A stretch of DNA of 64,000 nucleotides, from the NCBI GenBank assembly GCA_022410635.1, contig JAJVDF010000972.1, positions 178,091 to 242,090 on the forward strand, read 5' to 3'. The notes beneath the pieces are model-generated. The model worked only from the letters and a program-made list of their open reading frames with translations. It was not told the origin of the DNA and did no database searches. The DNA comes from Tretioscincus oriximinensis. Lineage: Eukaryota > Chordata > Lepidosauria > Squamata > Gymnophthalmidae. Positions 22,376 to 28,318 of the stretch are shown piece after piece. The translations under genes were made by a program, and so were the position numbers. Within the stretch, counting starts at the first letter, position 1, and the number at the start of each line of letters is the position of its first letter.

Positions 22376-25300
22376 CACCACCACCTTGGGGACTAGTGAG
22401 AAAAAGGGTTGGCAGCATGAACGCGGGGAGGCCAGTCTGCTTCTTCATATGCTATCCACCTTGTTATATATATTGTCCGTATCTAGCCGCTTACCCGTGC
22501 ATCTGAAGAAGTAGATTCATATATATCCCCCTCTACATCTATATCCCCCTCCCTCCCCTGTCCTCTAACCCTGTCGATTCTGCCCTCCTCCACAAAAACC
22601 AGCTGGGTGACTTTGGGCTGGTCACAGTTTTTGGGAGCTCTTTCAGCCCCACCAACTTCACAAGGTGTCTTCTGTGAAGAGAAGAGCAGAAGGTTATGGA
22701 AGCCACTATGATGCCCTTCAAGTTGAGAAAAGTAGGGTATAACACCAGACTCCTCCTCTTCCTCTTCTTCTCCTCCTCCTCCTTCTTCTTCTCCTCCTCC
22801 TCCTTCTTCTTCTCCTTCTTCTTCTTCTTCTTCTTCTTCTGCTCCTCCTCCTCCTTCTCCTCTTCCTCCTTCTTCTTCTGCTTCTCCTCCTCCTCCTCCT
22901 CCTCCTCCTTCTTCTTCTTCTTCTGCTTCTTCTTCTGCTGCTTCTTCTTCTTCCTTCCTTCCCCCTCTTCTCCTTCTCCTTCTCCTCCTCCTCCTCCTCC
23001 TTCTTCTTCTGCTCCTCCTCCTTCTTCTCCTCCTCCTCCTTCTTCTCCTTCTCCTCCTCCTTCTTCTTCTTCTGCTCCTCCTTCTCCTCCTCCTCCTTCT
23101 TCTCCTCCTCCTCCTTCTTCTTCTTCTTCCTCTTCTTCTTCTGCTTCTTCTGCTTCTTCTTCTTCTTCCTTCCTTCCCCCTCTTCTCCTTCCCCTTCTTC
23201 TTCCCGCCCACAGGGCCCTCAGACCACATGGCCCTTACTGACTCACTGGGCCGCTCACAAGCCCATTTCCCTGCGAGAGTCAAGCTTCCCCAGCCTCCCT
23301 TTGCCCCCTCCTCCATTCCCCCTTTTCTTCTTTGCAAACCCCATCACCCTATTGCCTCTTTGCCTGCCTCCCACCGCTCCGGCTTGTGCAACTCCCCCTC
23401 GGCCCCGTGCCAAAGGAACCCCGTCTCACCCTTAACGCCTACACAGCTGTATCCTATTAAAGCCTCCATAAAATCCAGGGGCTCATATTCAACCCCCAAC
23501 AACGGGCGTATTATTCAGGGCGCCNAAGTGGTTCCAGCCCCTCTTGGAAAACCCCCTGCCCTGCGCAGAAAGGGAGAACCAAGGGGGTTCCTGCCTCCGG
23601 TCAAAATACGTCCTGGGGCGTAATTGGTGCTCCTGGATTTCTCGCTCCTTCCGAGCCCCCCCTCCCCTGCCGCATCATTTTTATAACCTGCAGGATTGAG
23701 CCGTGGGGAACAATTGCCCAGAGAAGCTTTTTATTAACGGGCTCGTAAACAGTAAGGGCTGCAGGGGAGGTAATAAAGTCGCCCTTATTGTTTTAACACA
23801 ATAGAACAAATGTCTACTGTGGATCTGGGTGGAAACCGAGGGAGGCCTGGAAGGAAGGGGCCTGACTGGGCATCGCTCTGCCTGCGGGCCTTGGGGACGC
23901 TCCTGGGACGCGGGAAAAGATCCTCCCGGGTCAGGAGGGGAGCGAAAAGGAACAAATCATAGGTGAGTTTGGGGCCCTAGTCAGGCAGACGTCGTAATCC
24001 AGTTTCAGTCCACTTTCAAAGTCGTCAGTAANCTTCAGCAACTTCCGAAACGGAACACGGAGGTGGAAAGAAAATCAAAATTCACTTTGCTCCTGTATTT
24101 GTTTTTCCATTCTGAAAGTGGCCTTAAACTGGGTTGACTCTAGGGCCGCAGGGTTACCATCTCCATCGGGGATTTTGGAAAGAGGCATCAGGGACTTTGA
24201 TGGGAACTTCTCAAGAGCTTTATTGAAAGGTTTGTCTGTGGGGTTTAGTAAGGTTTGGTTAATCATAGTGAGTAAGGGGTGAATATTGGGCGTTTGGAAA
24301 AGGCTTAGCCTTTGTGGTTTTGAGAAGGGGATAGAACTAGGGTTTTGATAGGGTTTCGGAGAAGAAGATTGGATAGTTTCCAGACAGGACTAGACAGGTT
24401 CATGGACATCAAGGGTATAAATGGNTCCTAGGATGGATGTCTGGATGTCGCCTCCTGGATGGAGCCACAGGCAGGACTCCTGAGATACCATTTGCAGGGA
24501 GTCATGAACAGGAGCANANTTTGCTNNCCTCTGTTCGGACTTCCCAGGGGCATCTGGTGGGCCTCTGTGTGGGACAGAAGGCTGGACTNGATGGGCTGTG
24601 GCCTGATCCAGGATGGCTCTTCTTANGTTCTTATGTAAGATATAGGGCTAGTCTTAGAGGCTTAAGTCTTCTGAGTTTCGGTTAGGGATTTGTGATAAGA
24701 GTTTTTAGTAACCGATTGTCTTAGGGGTTTTGTTAAGGGGATACAATATTGATAACAGGTTAGTCTTCGGGTCTACAGAAGTGGTTATTCTCACGATTTT
24801 AGTAAGAGGTGACTCTTAGAGAAAAAAACCCTAGTAAAAACGCAAAGATTGATTCCAAATAAGAATACCTTTTCTCCTTGCTGTTACTTAAGAACCCAAG
24901 AGGAGCCCTGCNGAANGGGGCCGGAGCTCATCCAGTCCAGCCTTCTGCCTCTCCAATTGCTCCAGGGCAGCCTGGAACGGAACAAGGCAAAATATGCATC
25001 TGTTCTTGACAAAAATGTGTTAAAAATCCCCAAGACTTTGAAAAACATCCATAATAACCCCTTTTAAAAACGCCCATAATATAACCCCTTATAAAAAACA
25101 TTTTATCAAAACGCCAAGTAACCCCTTATAAATCGCTAATTCTAAATCCTTTTCCGTTGGAAAGTGTAGGCGGGAACCCTGGAACTCCCAATAGCAGGGA
25201 ATTGGGCCTAAGATCTCTTTCCTCCCCNGGGTTCTTATGGATCCATTAGGTTGACGTTGGCTTTTAACGCTTGGTAATAGCTCAGCTTTTAGATGCTCTT

Positions 25301-25677
25301 TGGCTTCCCAGTGATCAGAACGGGATAAATATAAAAGCCTGCCGGGGCTTTTATAGATGAATCGTTCAGGTTGGGGAAATCCTCTTGCCCGTGTTTTACC
25401 CTTTGGTGCCTCTTCTTCCCATCTGCAGGTGGCAAAGAGAGTCGGCCGCGTGCTGTACATGGCCAGCTTCCCCATGGCGGTTCCCCTGCAGCCCCCTGGC
25501 TTACGGCCCTCGGAGCGGGAGCTGCCCCCGGTCGACCTCCGTCCGCCCTCCGCGGGAAGCGTCGCCTCCTCCCCTTACCCGTCCAGCCTGCTTCCCGCAA
25601 GCCGCATCTCGCCAAAGCAGGAAAACGGGAACCCTTTGATGGCCGCCCTCAGCGACACCGCAAAGCTCCCGTCTTAG
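1853..25677 (+). CDS. SAMD11: SAMD11, 3' part (five exons joined)
   Basis: Joined exons 1853-1931, 3539-4239, 17471-17595, 21919-22029 and 25429-25677 give one open frame of 420 residues plus a partial first codon, ending at TAG 25675-25677. From memory it follows human SAMD11 through the QQEMLRKQNLAR segment, the AELIRQKELE segment, the GFPYTMSPYFHAG segment, a C-terminal SAM domain (about residues 279-346 of the window product) and the SPKQENG tail. SAMD11 and its paralogue SAMD7 are nuclear SAM proteins of a photoreceptor PRC1-type Polycomb complex that silences genes; the SAM domain mediates polymer-type contacts. The start codon and 5' exons lie left of the window. SAMD7 is the main alternative, but convergence with NOC2L fits SAMD11. 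Intron 2 is 13.2 kb and repeat-filled. Confidence 0.95.
2525..2720 (+). mobile_element. Sauria-like SINE
   Basis: Contains CACAAAAGCCACCTAGG and CAGCCCCACATACTTCAC and ends GTAAGCCGCTTTTATTCC. It sits inside a CR1. Confidence 0.7.
2867..3175 (+). mobile_element. Type A tRNA-Lys-like SINE
   Basis: A full copy. The head GGCACGGATAGCTCAGTCGC contains an A box (TAGCTCAGTCG); the B-box-like GGTTTCGATGCCC lies 40 bp on. The body ends GCCGCTTTGAGTCCCTTTG, then GTATAAGAACC and a short (TTC)n. The head is close to the 5' end of tRNA-Lys. It is nested in CR1. Confidence 0.9.
3539..4239 (+). CDS. SAMD11: SAMD11 exon b (large central exon)
   Basis: A 701-nt exon between acceptor CCAATTCCAG (ends 3538) and donor GTAAGT at 4240. 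It begins LEMSAELIRQKELENLHRQ, then a low-complexity, acidic and Ser/Pro/Glu-rich linker, and ends in the Pro-rich stretch leading to GFPYTMSPYFHA. The ambiguous base at 3553 is a third codon position (GCN, Ala) and changes nothing. The linker is longer and more acidic than I recall for human. It contains PKDLS (3876-3890), a match to the PXDLS CtBP-docking motif. The open frame runs past 4239, but that extension is intron. Confidence 0.95.
4438..5300 (-). mobile_element. CR1-type LINE RT fragment with nested SINE
   Basis: The reverse strand reads degenerate RT words (FNRGRCTVPDLG, then FKKDIDKLEQVQRR). The two halves, 4438-4638 and 5103-5300, are separated by a type A SINE and its tail. Confidence 0.75.
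4639..5102 (+). mobile_element. Type A SINE with long (TTC)n tail
   Basis: A full copy at 4639-4926, followed by about 175 bp of TTC/CCT-rich tail inserted into the CR1. Confidence 0.9.
5530..5725. promoter_or_regulatory. Candidate conserved noncoding island (SAMD11 intron)
   Basis: Unique CpG-retaining sequence between repeats, with E-box CAGCTG, CAGATGG and CTGTCA (MEIS/TGIF-like) words. Conservation is inferred, not tested. Confidence 0.3.
5950..6200 (+). mobile_element. CR1 fragment, second subfamily
   Basis: AGAAGGCTGAGAGGAGACCT and a degenerate [17 protein letters not shown] segment of the CR1 RT C-terminus. Confidence 0.6.
6210..6400 (+). mobile_element. Truncated SINE of A/B body
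   Basis: Lacks the tRNA head. It keeps GCTCTAGCCAACCCAGCTAT and the GATGGGGAAGAGAGAATAAG part. Confidence 0.7.
6405..6718 (+). mobile_element. Type A SINE
   Basis: A full copy directly after the truncated copy. Several Ns replace CpG positions of the consensus (6651, 6679-6680). Confidence 0.9.
6960..7290. promoter_or_regulatory. Candidate conserved noncoding island (SAMD11 intron)
   Basis: Unique sequence with CAGGAAATTATTGACATGG, CTTGCAAATGACCTCATC and GAGCAATTAACGCC. It is AT-core homeodomain-like with retained CpGs. Confidence 0.35.
7494..7560. repeat. Polypurine tract
   Basis: GGA/GAA-rich stretch at the 3' boundary of a reversed SINE. Confidence 0.85.
7562..7722 (-). mobile_element. 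Type B SINE, headless
   Basis: Reverse tail (TTCTGCTTTTCTCACC) and body up to CAGCTAGGTTGGTTGAAGC. The tRNA head is missing. Confidence 0.7.
7723..8113 (-). mobile_element. Type A SINE with (GAA)n tail
   Basis: A reverse copy. The tail is (GAA)n at 7723-7825 and the head ends CAACTGCGCTATCC at 8112. Confidence 0.9.
8290..8460 (+). mobile_element. CR1 RT fragment
   Basis: TTTGGAATACTGTACAATTC and the TGTGGAACTGGATAAGCT words of the CR1 RT C-terminus. Confidence 0.6.
8462..8650 (-). mobile_element. Sauria-like SINE
   Basis: A reverse copy with CACCTTGTGAAGTAGGTGGG and CCCAAGGTCACCCAGCTGG. It separates two CR1 pieces. Confidence 0.8.
8651..8935 (+). mobile_element. CR1 3' fragment
   Basis: Continues the CR1 interrupted at 8460: GACAAATTCATGGAAGG through GGCTGTGGCTTAGTTCAGCA. 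Confidence 0.65.
8985..9215 (+). mobile_element. Sauria-like SINE
   Basis: Head GCCAGTCTGCTGTACTGGTT, with the body to a (CTC/TTC) tail. Confidence 0.75.
9440..9740 (-). mobile_element. Type A SINE
   Basis: A reverse copy from AGAAGAAGAACTGGG to the head TTAGCGACTGAGCCATTCG. The tail is slightly deleted between GGTCCTT and CAAAGGG. Confidence 0.88.
10021..10355 (+). mobile_element. Type A SINE with (TTC)n tail ending in a gap
   Basis: Head GAATGGCTCAGTCGCTAAGG. The 3' tail part after GGGCAAAA is lost and replaced by GTTGTTGTT, then about 95 bp of (TTC)n. Confidence 0.88.
10356..10403. other. Assembly gap (48 Ns)
   Basis: It lies inside the (TTC)n tail, so the true repeat length is unknown. 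Confidence 0.99.
10495..10790 (-). mobile_element. L2-type LINE 3' fragment
   Basis: Reverse copy with AAAGGCCAGGTTGAAGAGAT and CACAGGCAGGCTGAT words, diverged. Confidence 0.6.
10815..11135 (-). repeat. Unclassified dispersed repeat, copy 1
   Basis: The reverse complement matches 34150-34500: both share AGAAAAGCAGGCAGAAAT, a CAACTAAGAA word and CTTCCTGTxAGCAGAAAA. I do not recognise the family. Confidence 0.7.
11283..11480 (+). mobile_element. Type B SINE
   Basis: Head GAGCGGTTAAGAGCCCTGG, then AGATACTGAGTTCAAAGC and the common body to GGTGGGGAAGATAGAATG. It carries GCCCCCTCCTGG (11369-11380), a reverse CTCF-like core. Confidence 0.8.
11515..11870 (+). mobile_element. Type A SINE
   Basis: Head GCGAATNGCTCAGTCGC. 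The GTAAGCCGC box is deleted and the tail is (TTC)n with CTC interruptions. Confidence 0.88.
12356..12742 (+). mobile_element. Type A SINE with (TTC)n tail
   Basis: Full head at 12356. The pyrimidine tail 12617-12742 runs straight into a Sauria-like SINE. Confidence 0.9.
12743..12985 (+). mobile_element. Sauria-like SINE
   Basis: GAGCCAGTCTGGTGTAGAGG to GCCGCTTTGAGTCCCTTCAG. Its 3' end matches the type A tail. Confidence 0.85.
13120..13400 (+). mobile_element. CR1 3' fragment
   Basis: GGTTTTTCACTCAGAGG through GGCAGGATTCCTGAAATACC and the downstream CR1 3' words. Confidence 0.65.
13432..13740 (+). mobile_element. Type A SINE
   Basis: A full copy with intact head and tail and a short (TTC)4. 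It is inserted in CR1-like sequence that resumes at 13741. Confidence 0.92.
14060..14312 (-). mobile_element. CR1 3' end
   Basis: Begins with three CATAAGAA octamers (14064-14090), the 3'-terminal repeat of this CR1 family. Confidence 0.85.
14590..15085. promoter_or_regulatory. Candidate conserved noncoding island (SAMD11 intron)
   Basis: About 500 bp of unique, CpG-rich DNA with TAGAATAATCTCTG, CTGTTTACCGAGAGG (forkhead-like TGTTTAC) and TTTTATTAAGTGCAAACAGG. An open frame crosses it, but I see no splice logic or family match. Confidence 0.35.
15232..15443 (-). mobile_element. Type B SINE
   Basis: A reverse copy ending CTTAACCACTGCACCACC, the reverse of the GGTGGTGCAGTGGTTAAG head. Confidence 0.8.
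15495..15805 (+). mobile_element. Sauria-like SINE pair
   Basis: A partial head-to-body piece at about 15495-15570, then a better copy to TTGAGAAAAGCAGAGTATAA and a (TTC/CTC) tail. Confidence 0.7.
15814..16117 (+). mobile_element. Type A SINE
   Basis: A full copy; the N at 15886 replaces the C of a consensus CpG. It carries the longest tail of the left half. Confidence 0.92.
16118..16428. repeat. (CTT)~53 plus (ATT/ACT)n and (TCC)n
   Basis: An uninterrupted (CTT)n of about 160 bp, then ACTATT and TCC arrays, all growing from the preceding SINE tail. Confidence 0.95.
16865..17204 (-). mobile_element. Type A SINE
   Basis: A reverse copy with (GAA)6; the head is complete at GCTATCCGTGCCTGC. 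Confidence 0.92.
17248..17432 (+). mobile_element. Sauria-like SINE abutting a SAMD11 acceptor
   Basis: CAGTGCAATGGTTAAAGAGTG through CACAGGGTGTCTGTTGTGGA. The following TTATTATT-rich stretch leads to the acceptor at 17470. Confidence 0.75.
17471..17595 (+). CDS. SAMD11: SAMD11 exon c (start of SAM domain)
   Basis: A 125-nt exon with acceptor ATTCCTTCCAG and donor GTACAT (17596). It completes the split Gly codon of exon b and encodes TMGGLFLDGEESSG, then the first SAM helices SKWTVEDVCSFVGGMSGCAE, ending YTQ in phase 0. Trp281 of the window product is the conserved aromatic at the start of the fold. A Sauria-like SINE ends about 40 bp upstream of this acceptor. Confidence 0.96.
17901..18331 (+). 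mobile_element. Type A SINE with (TTC/TGC)n tail
   Basis: Head GGACAGATAGCTCAGTTGC. The tail at 18193-18331 mixes CTT and CTTCTG units. Confidence 0.92.
18528..18775. repeat. Polypurine tract
   Basis: About 245 bp of GGA/GAA-rich DNA with no SINE attached. Confidence 0.9.
18900..19215. promoter_or_regulatory. Candidate conserved noncoding island (SAMD11 intron)
   Basis: CAGATAATCACAACTCCAAT, CCAATTAGCAGAGCG, GCTAATCTCCCGG and CTTCATTAAGGGCC. It holds several TAAT cores, including CRX/OTX-like TAATC words. Confidence 0.35.
19285..19520 (+). repeat. Unclassified dispersed repeat with GACCAG end
   Basis: Matches the reverse complement of 33350-33600: both share GACCAGATTT, TAATATTCATGCTAATT, an ATGAATATG word and CTGAGGGGAGGGTGC. 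Confidence 0.75.
19801..20091 (+). mobile_element. Type A SINE
   Basis: The head starts at GATAGCTCAGTCGC. Nine or so Ns lie in it, two replacing the CG of CTCGCCTGGG. Confidence 0.9.
20092..20246. repeat. (CTTCTC)n and (CTT)n tail
   Basis: About thirteen CTTCTC hexamers (20113-20192), then (CTT)n. Confidence 0.95.
20280..20482 (-). mobile_element. Type B SINE, diverged
   Basis: Reverse body CAACAGCTGAGTTGGCTGAA, a CTCF-like CCAGCGGAGGGCAG at 20359-20372, and head GTTAAACCGCTAAAGCACGG. Confidence 0.6.
20483..21065. promoter_or_regulatory. Unique GC-rich stretch (SAMD11 intron)
   Basis: Long overlapping open frames on both strands reflect GC content. No family match or splice sites were seen. 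It is a possible regulatory island. Confidence 0.25.
21430..21622. repeat. Palindromic ACTCCTAGGAGT minisatellite
   Basis: At least five TACTCCTAGGAGTA palindromes separated by ATAATTATTA spacers. Confidence 0.93.
21919..22029 (+). CDS. SAMD11: SAMD11 exon d (SAM domain core)
   Basis: A 111-nt, phase 0/0 exon between CCCCTCCACAG and GTAAAC (22030). It encodes the middle and late helices of the SAM domain: IFREQAIDGETLPLLTEEHL, then LNNMGLKLGPALKIRSQ. The IDGETLPLLTEEHL and MGLKLGPALKI segments are diagnostic of Polycomb-type SAM domains of the SAMD7/SAMD11/PHC group. A Sauria-like SINE starts about 45 bp after the donor. Confidence 0.97.
22075..22305 (+). mobile_element. Sauria-like SINE
   Basis: A near-complete copy: GCCAGTTTGGCGTAGTGGTT to CCGCCCTGAGACC and GGCGGGATATAAGTATAAAT. 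Confidence 0.92.
22306..22375. repeat. (AAT)n microsatellite
   Basis: The tail of the preceding SINE, about 20 AAT units after three AAATA units. Confidence 0.95.
22560..22745 (+). mobile_element. Sauria-like SINE
   Basis: GATTCTGCCCTCCTCCACAA through TTGAGAAAAGTAGGGTATAA. Confidence 0.8.
22746..23205. repeat. Long pyrimidine tract (TCC/TTC)n
   Basis: About 460 bp from the SINE tail. It contains two near-identical ends (TTCCTTCCTTCCCCCTCTTC at about 22951 and 23164), suggesting internal duplication. Confidence 0.93.
23380..23625. promoter_or_regulatory. Candidate conserved noncoding island (SAMD11 intron)
   Basis: CCTATTAAAGCCTCCATAAA and GGGCGTATTATTCAGGGC. These are HOX/CDX-like ATAAA/TTATT words in CpG-retaining unique DNA. 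Confidence 0.35.
23640..23960. promoter_or_regulatory. Candidate conserved noncoding island (SAMD11 intron)
   Basis: CATCATTTTTATAACCTGC, GGGAACAATTGCCC (SOX-type ACAAT), TTTTTATTAACGGGCTCG and AGGTAATAAAGTCGCCC. Confidence 0.4.
24365..24640 (+). mobile_element. CR1 3' end
   Basis: GACAGGACTAGACAGGTTCA to TTCTTANGTTCTTATG. It ends in the octamer repeat. Confidence 0.85.
24880..25005 (-). mobile_element. CR1 3' fragment
   Basis: AAGAACCCAAGAGGAGCCCTG and CTCATCCAGTCCAGCCTTCT, from an older subfamily. Confidence 0.6.
25429..25677 (+). CDS. SAMD11: SAMD11 last coding exon
   Basis: Acceptor CCCATCTGCAG, then 83 codons including stop TAG at 25675-25677. It starts VAKRVGRVLYMASFPMAVPL, finishing the last SAM helix, and continues as a Pro/Ser-rich tail with RISPKQENGNPL, which matches the conserved SPKQENG tail of human SAMD11. 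The exon is CpG-rich and runs directly into the 3'UTR. Confidence 0.95.
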   Translation: MAKRVGRVLYMASFPMAVPLQPPGLRPSERELPPVDLRPPSAGSVASSPYPSSLLPASRISPKQENGNPLMAALSDTAKLPS

Positions 25678-26685
25678 GGGTGAGACTTCCGCTGGGCTCT
25701 TGGACTTCTGAGAACTGCAATTCCACAGTCGGAGGACCCTGAGCCCCTCCGGCAGGCCTCCGTGGGGCGTCCGCNGGCATGGTCAACCTTTGGGGTGGGG
25801 TGGGGGGAGAACGATCCAAAGATTTCTTGGAAGCAACCTGGAAATGGGCTACGAGATGCTGGAGGGAGGCGAGGGATCGATCCTTGGCCTTGGAAGAAGC
25901 CGAACCCTTGAGAGACTTTCCGGTCTTCCCGCCAAGGGAATCGGCCTCCCCCCTGCGGGGTCCCTGAGCGGTTCCTCCCGGGACGTCTATGCACCGCTAG
26001 CGACTTTTTGAAACCATACCAAAGACAGACAGACTGACTGGCTCTGGGTCCACCTTCCGGCCCACCTTCTTCCTTCCGTTGGACGGTACGACACAGGGGG
26101 GTACAGGCGGACCCCGTTTTCCTTTTTCACTCCCATTTCCATGGTTTTGCTGCTTAAATGTTGTAGGTTGACTGTGAGAGAAAACTGCCCCCCCCTCCCC
26201 CAATTATGGCTCAGATCTTTCTTTGTGGGGCAAAGGAGCGGAGGGCGCCGCGGTGGCTGGAGGGGGGCAGGGCAGGGGTCAAAGACGGGCCTCTTCCCCC
26301 GCGGGGCCCTCNGTACGCAGGCCGCGGGTGCTCCAGGGTCCCTGTGGGCGGGAAGAGGGAGAAGCTTTGCAGCTGGCGTGGTGCTTGGGNCGCTTGTCAT
26401 TCAGCCCTCGCGGCCGCGGGAATTAGGTACGTGAGCCAAAGCCGTCCTGCCGTCCTCCTGGGTTGGCTCCCGGAAAGCAAAGAGACGCCACCGCTGAACC
26501 TCCTCCGTTGTCCCGGTTTGCATTTTGTTCTTGCCGAAAGAAAACTTAAGGTTTGCAACGATGCTTGAATGGTACCTTTAGCCTCTTTATATATTGTAAA
26601 TGGTTGTTTACTCATCACTTGGAGCCAATGCTTTCTAATTAATCAGTTAAAAACGGTAATAAAAAATGGAATCACTTAATTTATA
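25678..26685 (+). other. SAMD11: SAMD11 3'UTR
   Basis: About 1 kb from the stop codon to just beyond AATAAA at 26658-26663. It has no long repeat. A CpG-rich block lies at about 26220-26430 and an AT-rich end at 26570-26680. The exact cleavage site is inferred, not seen. Confidence 0.7.
26658..26663 (+). terminator. SAMD11: SAMD11 polyadenylation signal
   Basis: A canonical AATAAA in AT-rich sequence, about 980 bp after the stop codon. It is the only canonical hexamer I saw on this strand before the intergenic minisatellite. Confidence 0.7.
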
Positions 26686-26734
26686 ACATGGTGGATTTGT
26701 GTGTTCTCTATGGGGAGGTTGGGAGGGTAGGAGA

Positions 26735-27175
26735 GTTTCAAGCGTGTCCTCATTTGACCCCTGACCTGAGGTTGACCCCAAGGAGTCTCCATTTGACCCC
26801 CAACCTGAACTTGACCCCTNNNNNAACTTGACCCCTGACAAGTCCTCATTTGACCTTTGGTTTATTCAAAATTTTAGGCGTGACCTCATTTGACCCCCTG
26901 ACCTGAACTTGACCCCTGAGTCCCCATTTCCCCTTTAGTTTATTTGAATTTTTAAGCGTGACCTCATTTGACCCCCTGACCTGAAATTGACCCCTAACGA
27001 GTCCTCATTTGACCTTTGGTTTATCCGAAATTTTAAGCATGTCCTCATTTGACCCCGACCTGAAATTGACCCCTAACGAGTTCTCATTTGACCTTTGGTT
27101 TATCCGAAATTTTAAGCGTGTCCTCATTTGACCCCTGACCTGAAATTGACCCCTAACTTGACCTCATTCTCCCCC
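26735..27175. repeat. Intergenic ~80-bp minisatellite between the two 3' ends
   Basis: About five diverged tandem units with landmark GGTTTAT-type words at 26859, 26937, 27018 and 27097 (spacing 78-81 bp). Each unit carries CTCATTTGACC words and most carry TGACCCCTGACCTGA-like words. Five Ns at 26820-26824 interrupt it. It occupies most of the gap between the SAMD11 and NOC2L polyadenylation signals. Confidence 0.9.
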
Positions 27176-27226
27176 GCACCGGCCTTAATTGCTGCTTGTT
27201 GAAGCCAGGAGGGGCCNTGGGGCAGT

Positions 27227-27232
27227 TTTATT
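27227..27232 (-). terminator. NOC2L: Distal NOC2L polyadenylation signal candidate
   Basis: TTTATT on the plus strand is AATAAA for NOC2L. It lies 64 bp beyond the proximal signal, so alternative 3' ends are possible. Confidence 0.4.
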
Positions 27233-27274
27233 CAGCTGTTGCCTCATTCAGTCAAGGAAGCCAAGAACCAGGAA

Positions 27275-28208
27275 GGAACTTCTAAAGCCATTTATTGTTT
27301 CTTTACAGCCATTTCCACTCTCAAATGATGTCACAGAAAACTGCCTTAAACTGTTCTGTACAATTACAAAAATATAAACGTGTTTGTATCCAGACGCTGT
27401 CAGGGGAAGGATCCACCCCAGGGAAGGTCCCCCAACTGGGTGAGGGTTCATCCCTCGGGTGGGTCTGGGGTTCCACTTCTTGCCCAAGGGGCTTCTGGGT
27501 AGCCCTGGGTGCCAACAAAGCTCCAAGTTCTAAAGATTGGCAGAGCTTTCTGCTCCTGCTTCCCAAAGCCTTCCAAGGCCCACTGGACCCACGATGCAGC
27601 CGACCGCCGCGAGGGGACCCTGCAGGCCCCAGTGCCGCCTCTCAGGAAGAACAAACAGCAACGGCAAANTCACACGCAGGAGACAAACTGCCCAAAGCCC
27701 TTGGACCAGATCCCAGAGGCCTCAGCCAAAGGCCACCCCCAGAATGATCATCTCTTTCCCTGGTCCTATGCCTTGCCAAGACCCCCGGCTGCCCTTTTGC
27801 AAACGGATCCTGAAGAGACTTTGCTCCGGGCTGCATTTTGACCCAGTAAGGGGTCCAGCAGGGCTGGGATAATGAAGAGCCTGAAAGTGGACAGCAGACT
27901 CCTGAGAGTCCTTCCTGGGTTGGCATTGGGGCCCCTTGCAGTTCCCGCCTGAACTCTGCAGTGCAAAGCAGTAAAGACCCGGCGGGATGTGGGAGGAGAA
28001 GTCGGACGCCATAAAGGAAGCCATTTCCTTGGGCACCTGGGCGGCCCAGTGCCTGGTTCATGCACCTGCCACCCCTCACTTGCTAGGGCGTGTTCTGCTT
28101 CATAAAGTCCCCTTGGAAGCCCTTCCCTCTACCCACTGCCCCTCCTGGGGCTTCCCTGGGTCCCCCCCCCNGGAGGAGCCCNNTCCCGCGTGGCCCCTAG
28201 CGCCGCCT
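27275..28208 (-). other. NOC2L: NOC2L 3'UTR
   Basis: Sequence from the stop codon (28209) to the proximal polyadenylation site. It is moderately GC-rich and appears free of interspersed repeats. The end point is inferred from the AATAAA position. Confidence 0.65.
27291..27296 (-). terminator. NOC2L: Proximal NOC2L polyadenylation signal
   Basis: Reverse-strand AATAAA (plus TTTATT), about 915 bp after the NOC2L stop codon. It is followed in the NOC2L direction by more AT-rich sequence and the distal signal. Confidence 0.65.
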
Positions 28209-28318
28209 TCAGTCGCTGTCTGAGAAGTCCAGGTCCTGCACCACGTCTTCCGCTCCCTGGGCCAGGCGCTGCAACTCGGCTGGCGGCACCTGATTCCTGG
28301 GCCCCAGGCGGCCGTTCC
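28209..28318 (-). CDS. NOC2L: NOC2L last coding exon
   Basis: Minus acceptor CTGCAG|GGAAC just above 28318; stop TGA at 28211-28209. It encodes [18 protein letters not shown], then [18 protein letters not shown]. The PAEL(Q)xLAQG(A/P)ED core and the acidic end match the human C-terminus. Confidence 0.93.

Larger units (their letters stand above)
24200..25140. repeat. Degenerate GT-rich minisatellite interrupted by CR1
   Basis: Irregular words such as TTAGTCTTNGG, GGGTTTTGxTAAGGGG and AGTAAGGGGTGA. A CR1 (+) sits at 24365-24640 and another piece (-) at 24880-25000. The complementary version continues at 25010-25140. Confidence 0.6.

Noticed and set aside
26750..27170. CRISPR-like repeat array
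   Set aside because: Diverged ~80-bp minisatellite without repeat-spacer structure, in a vertebrate genome.
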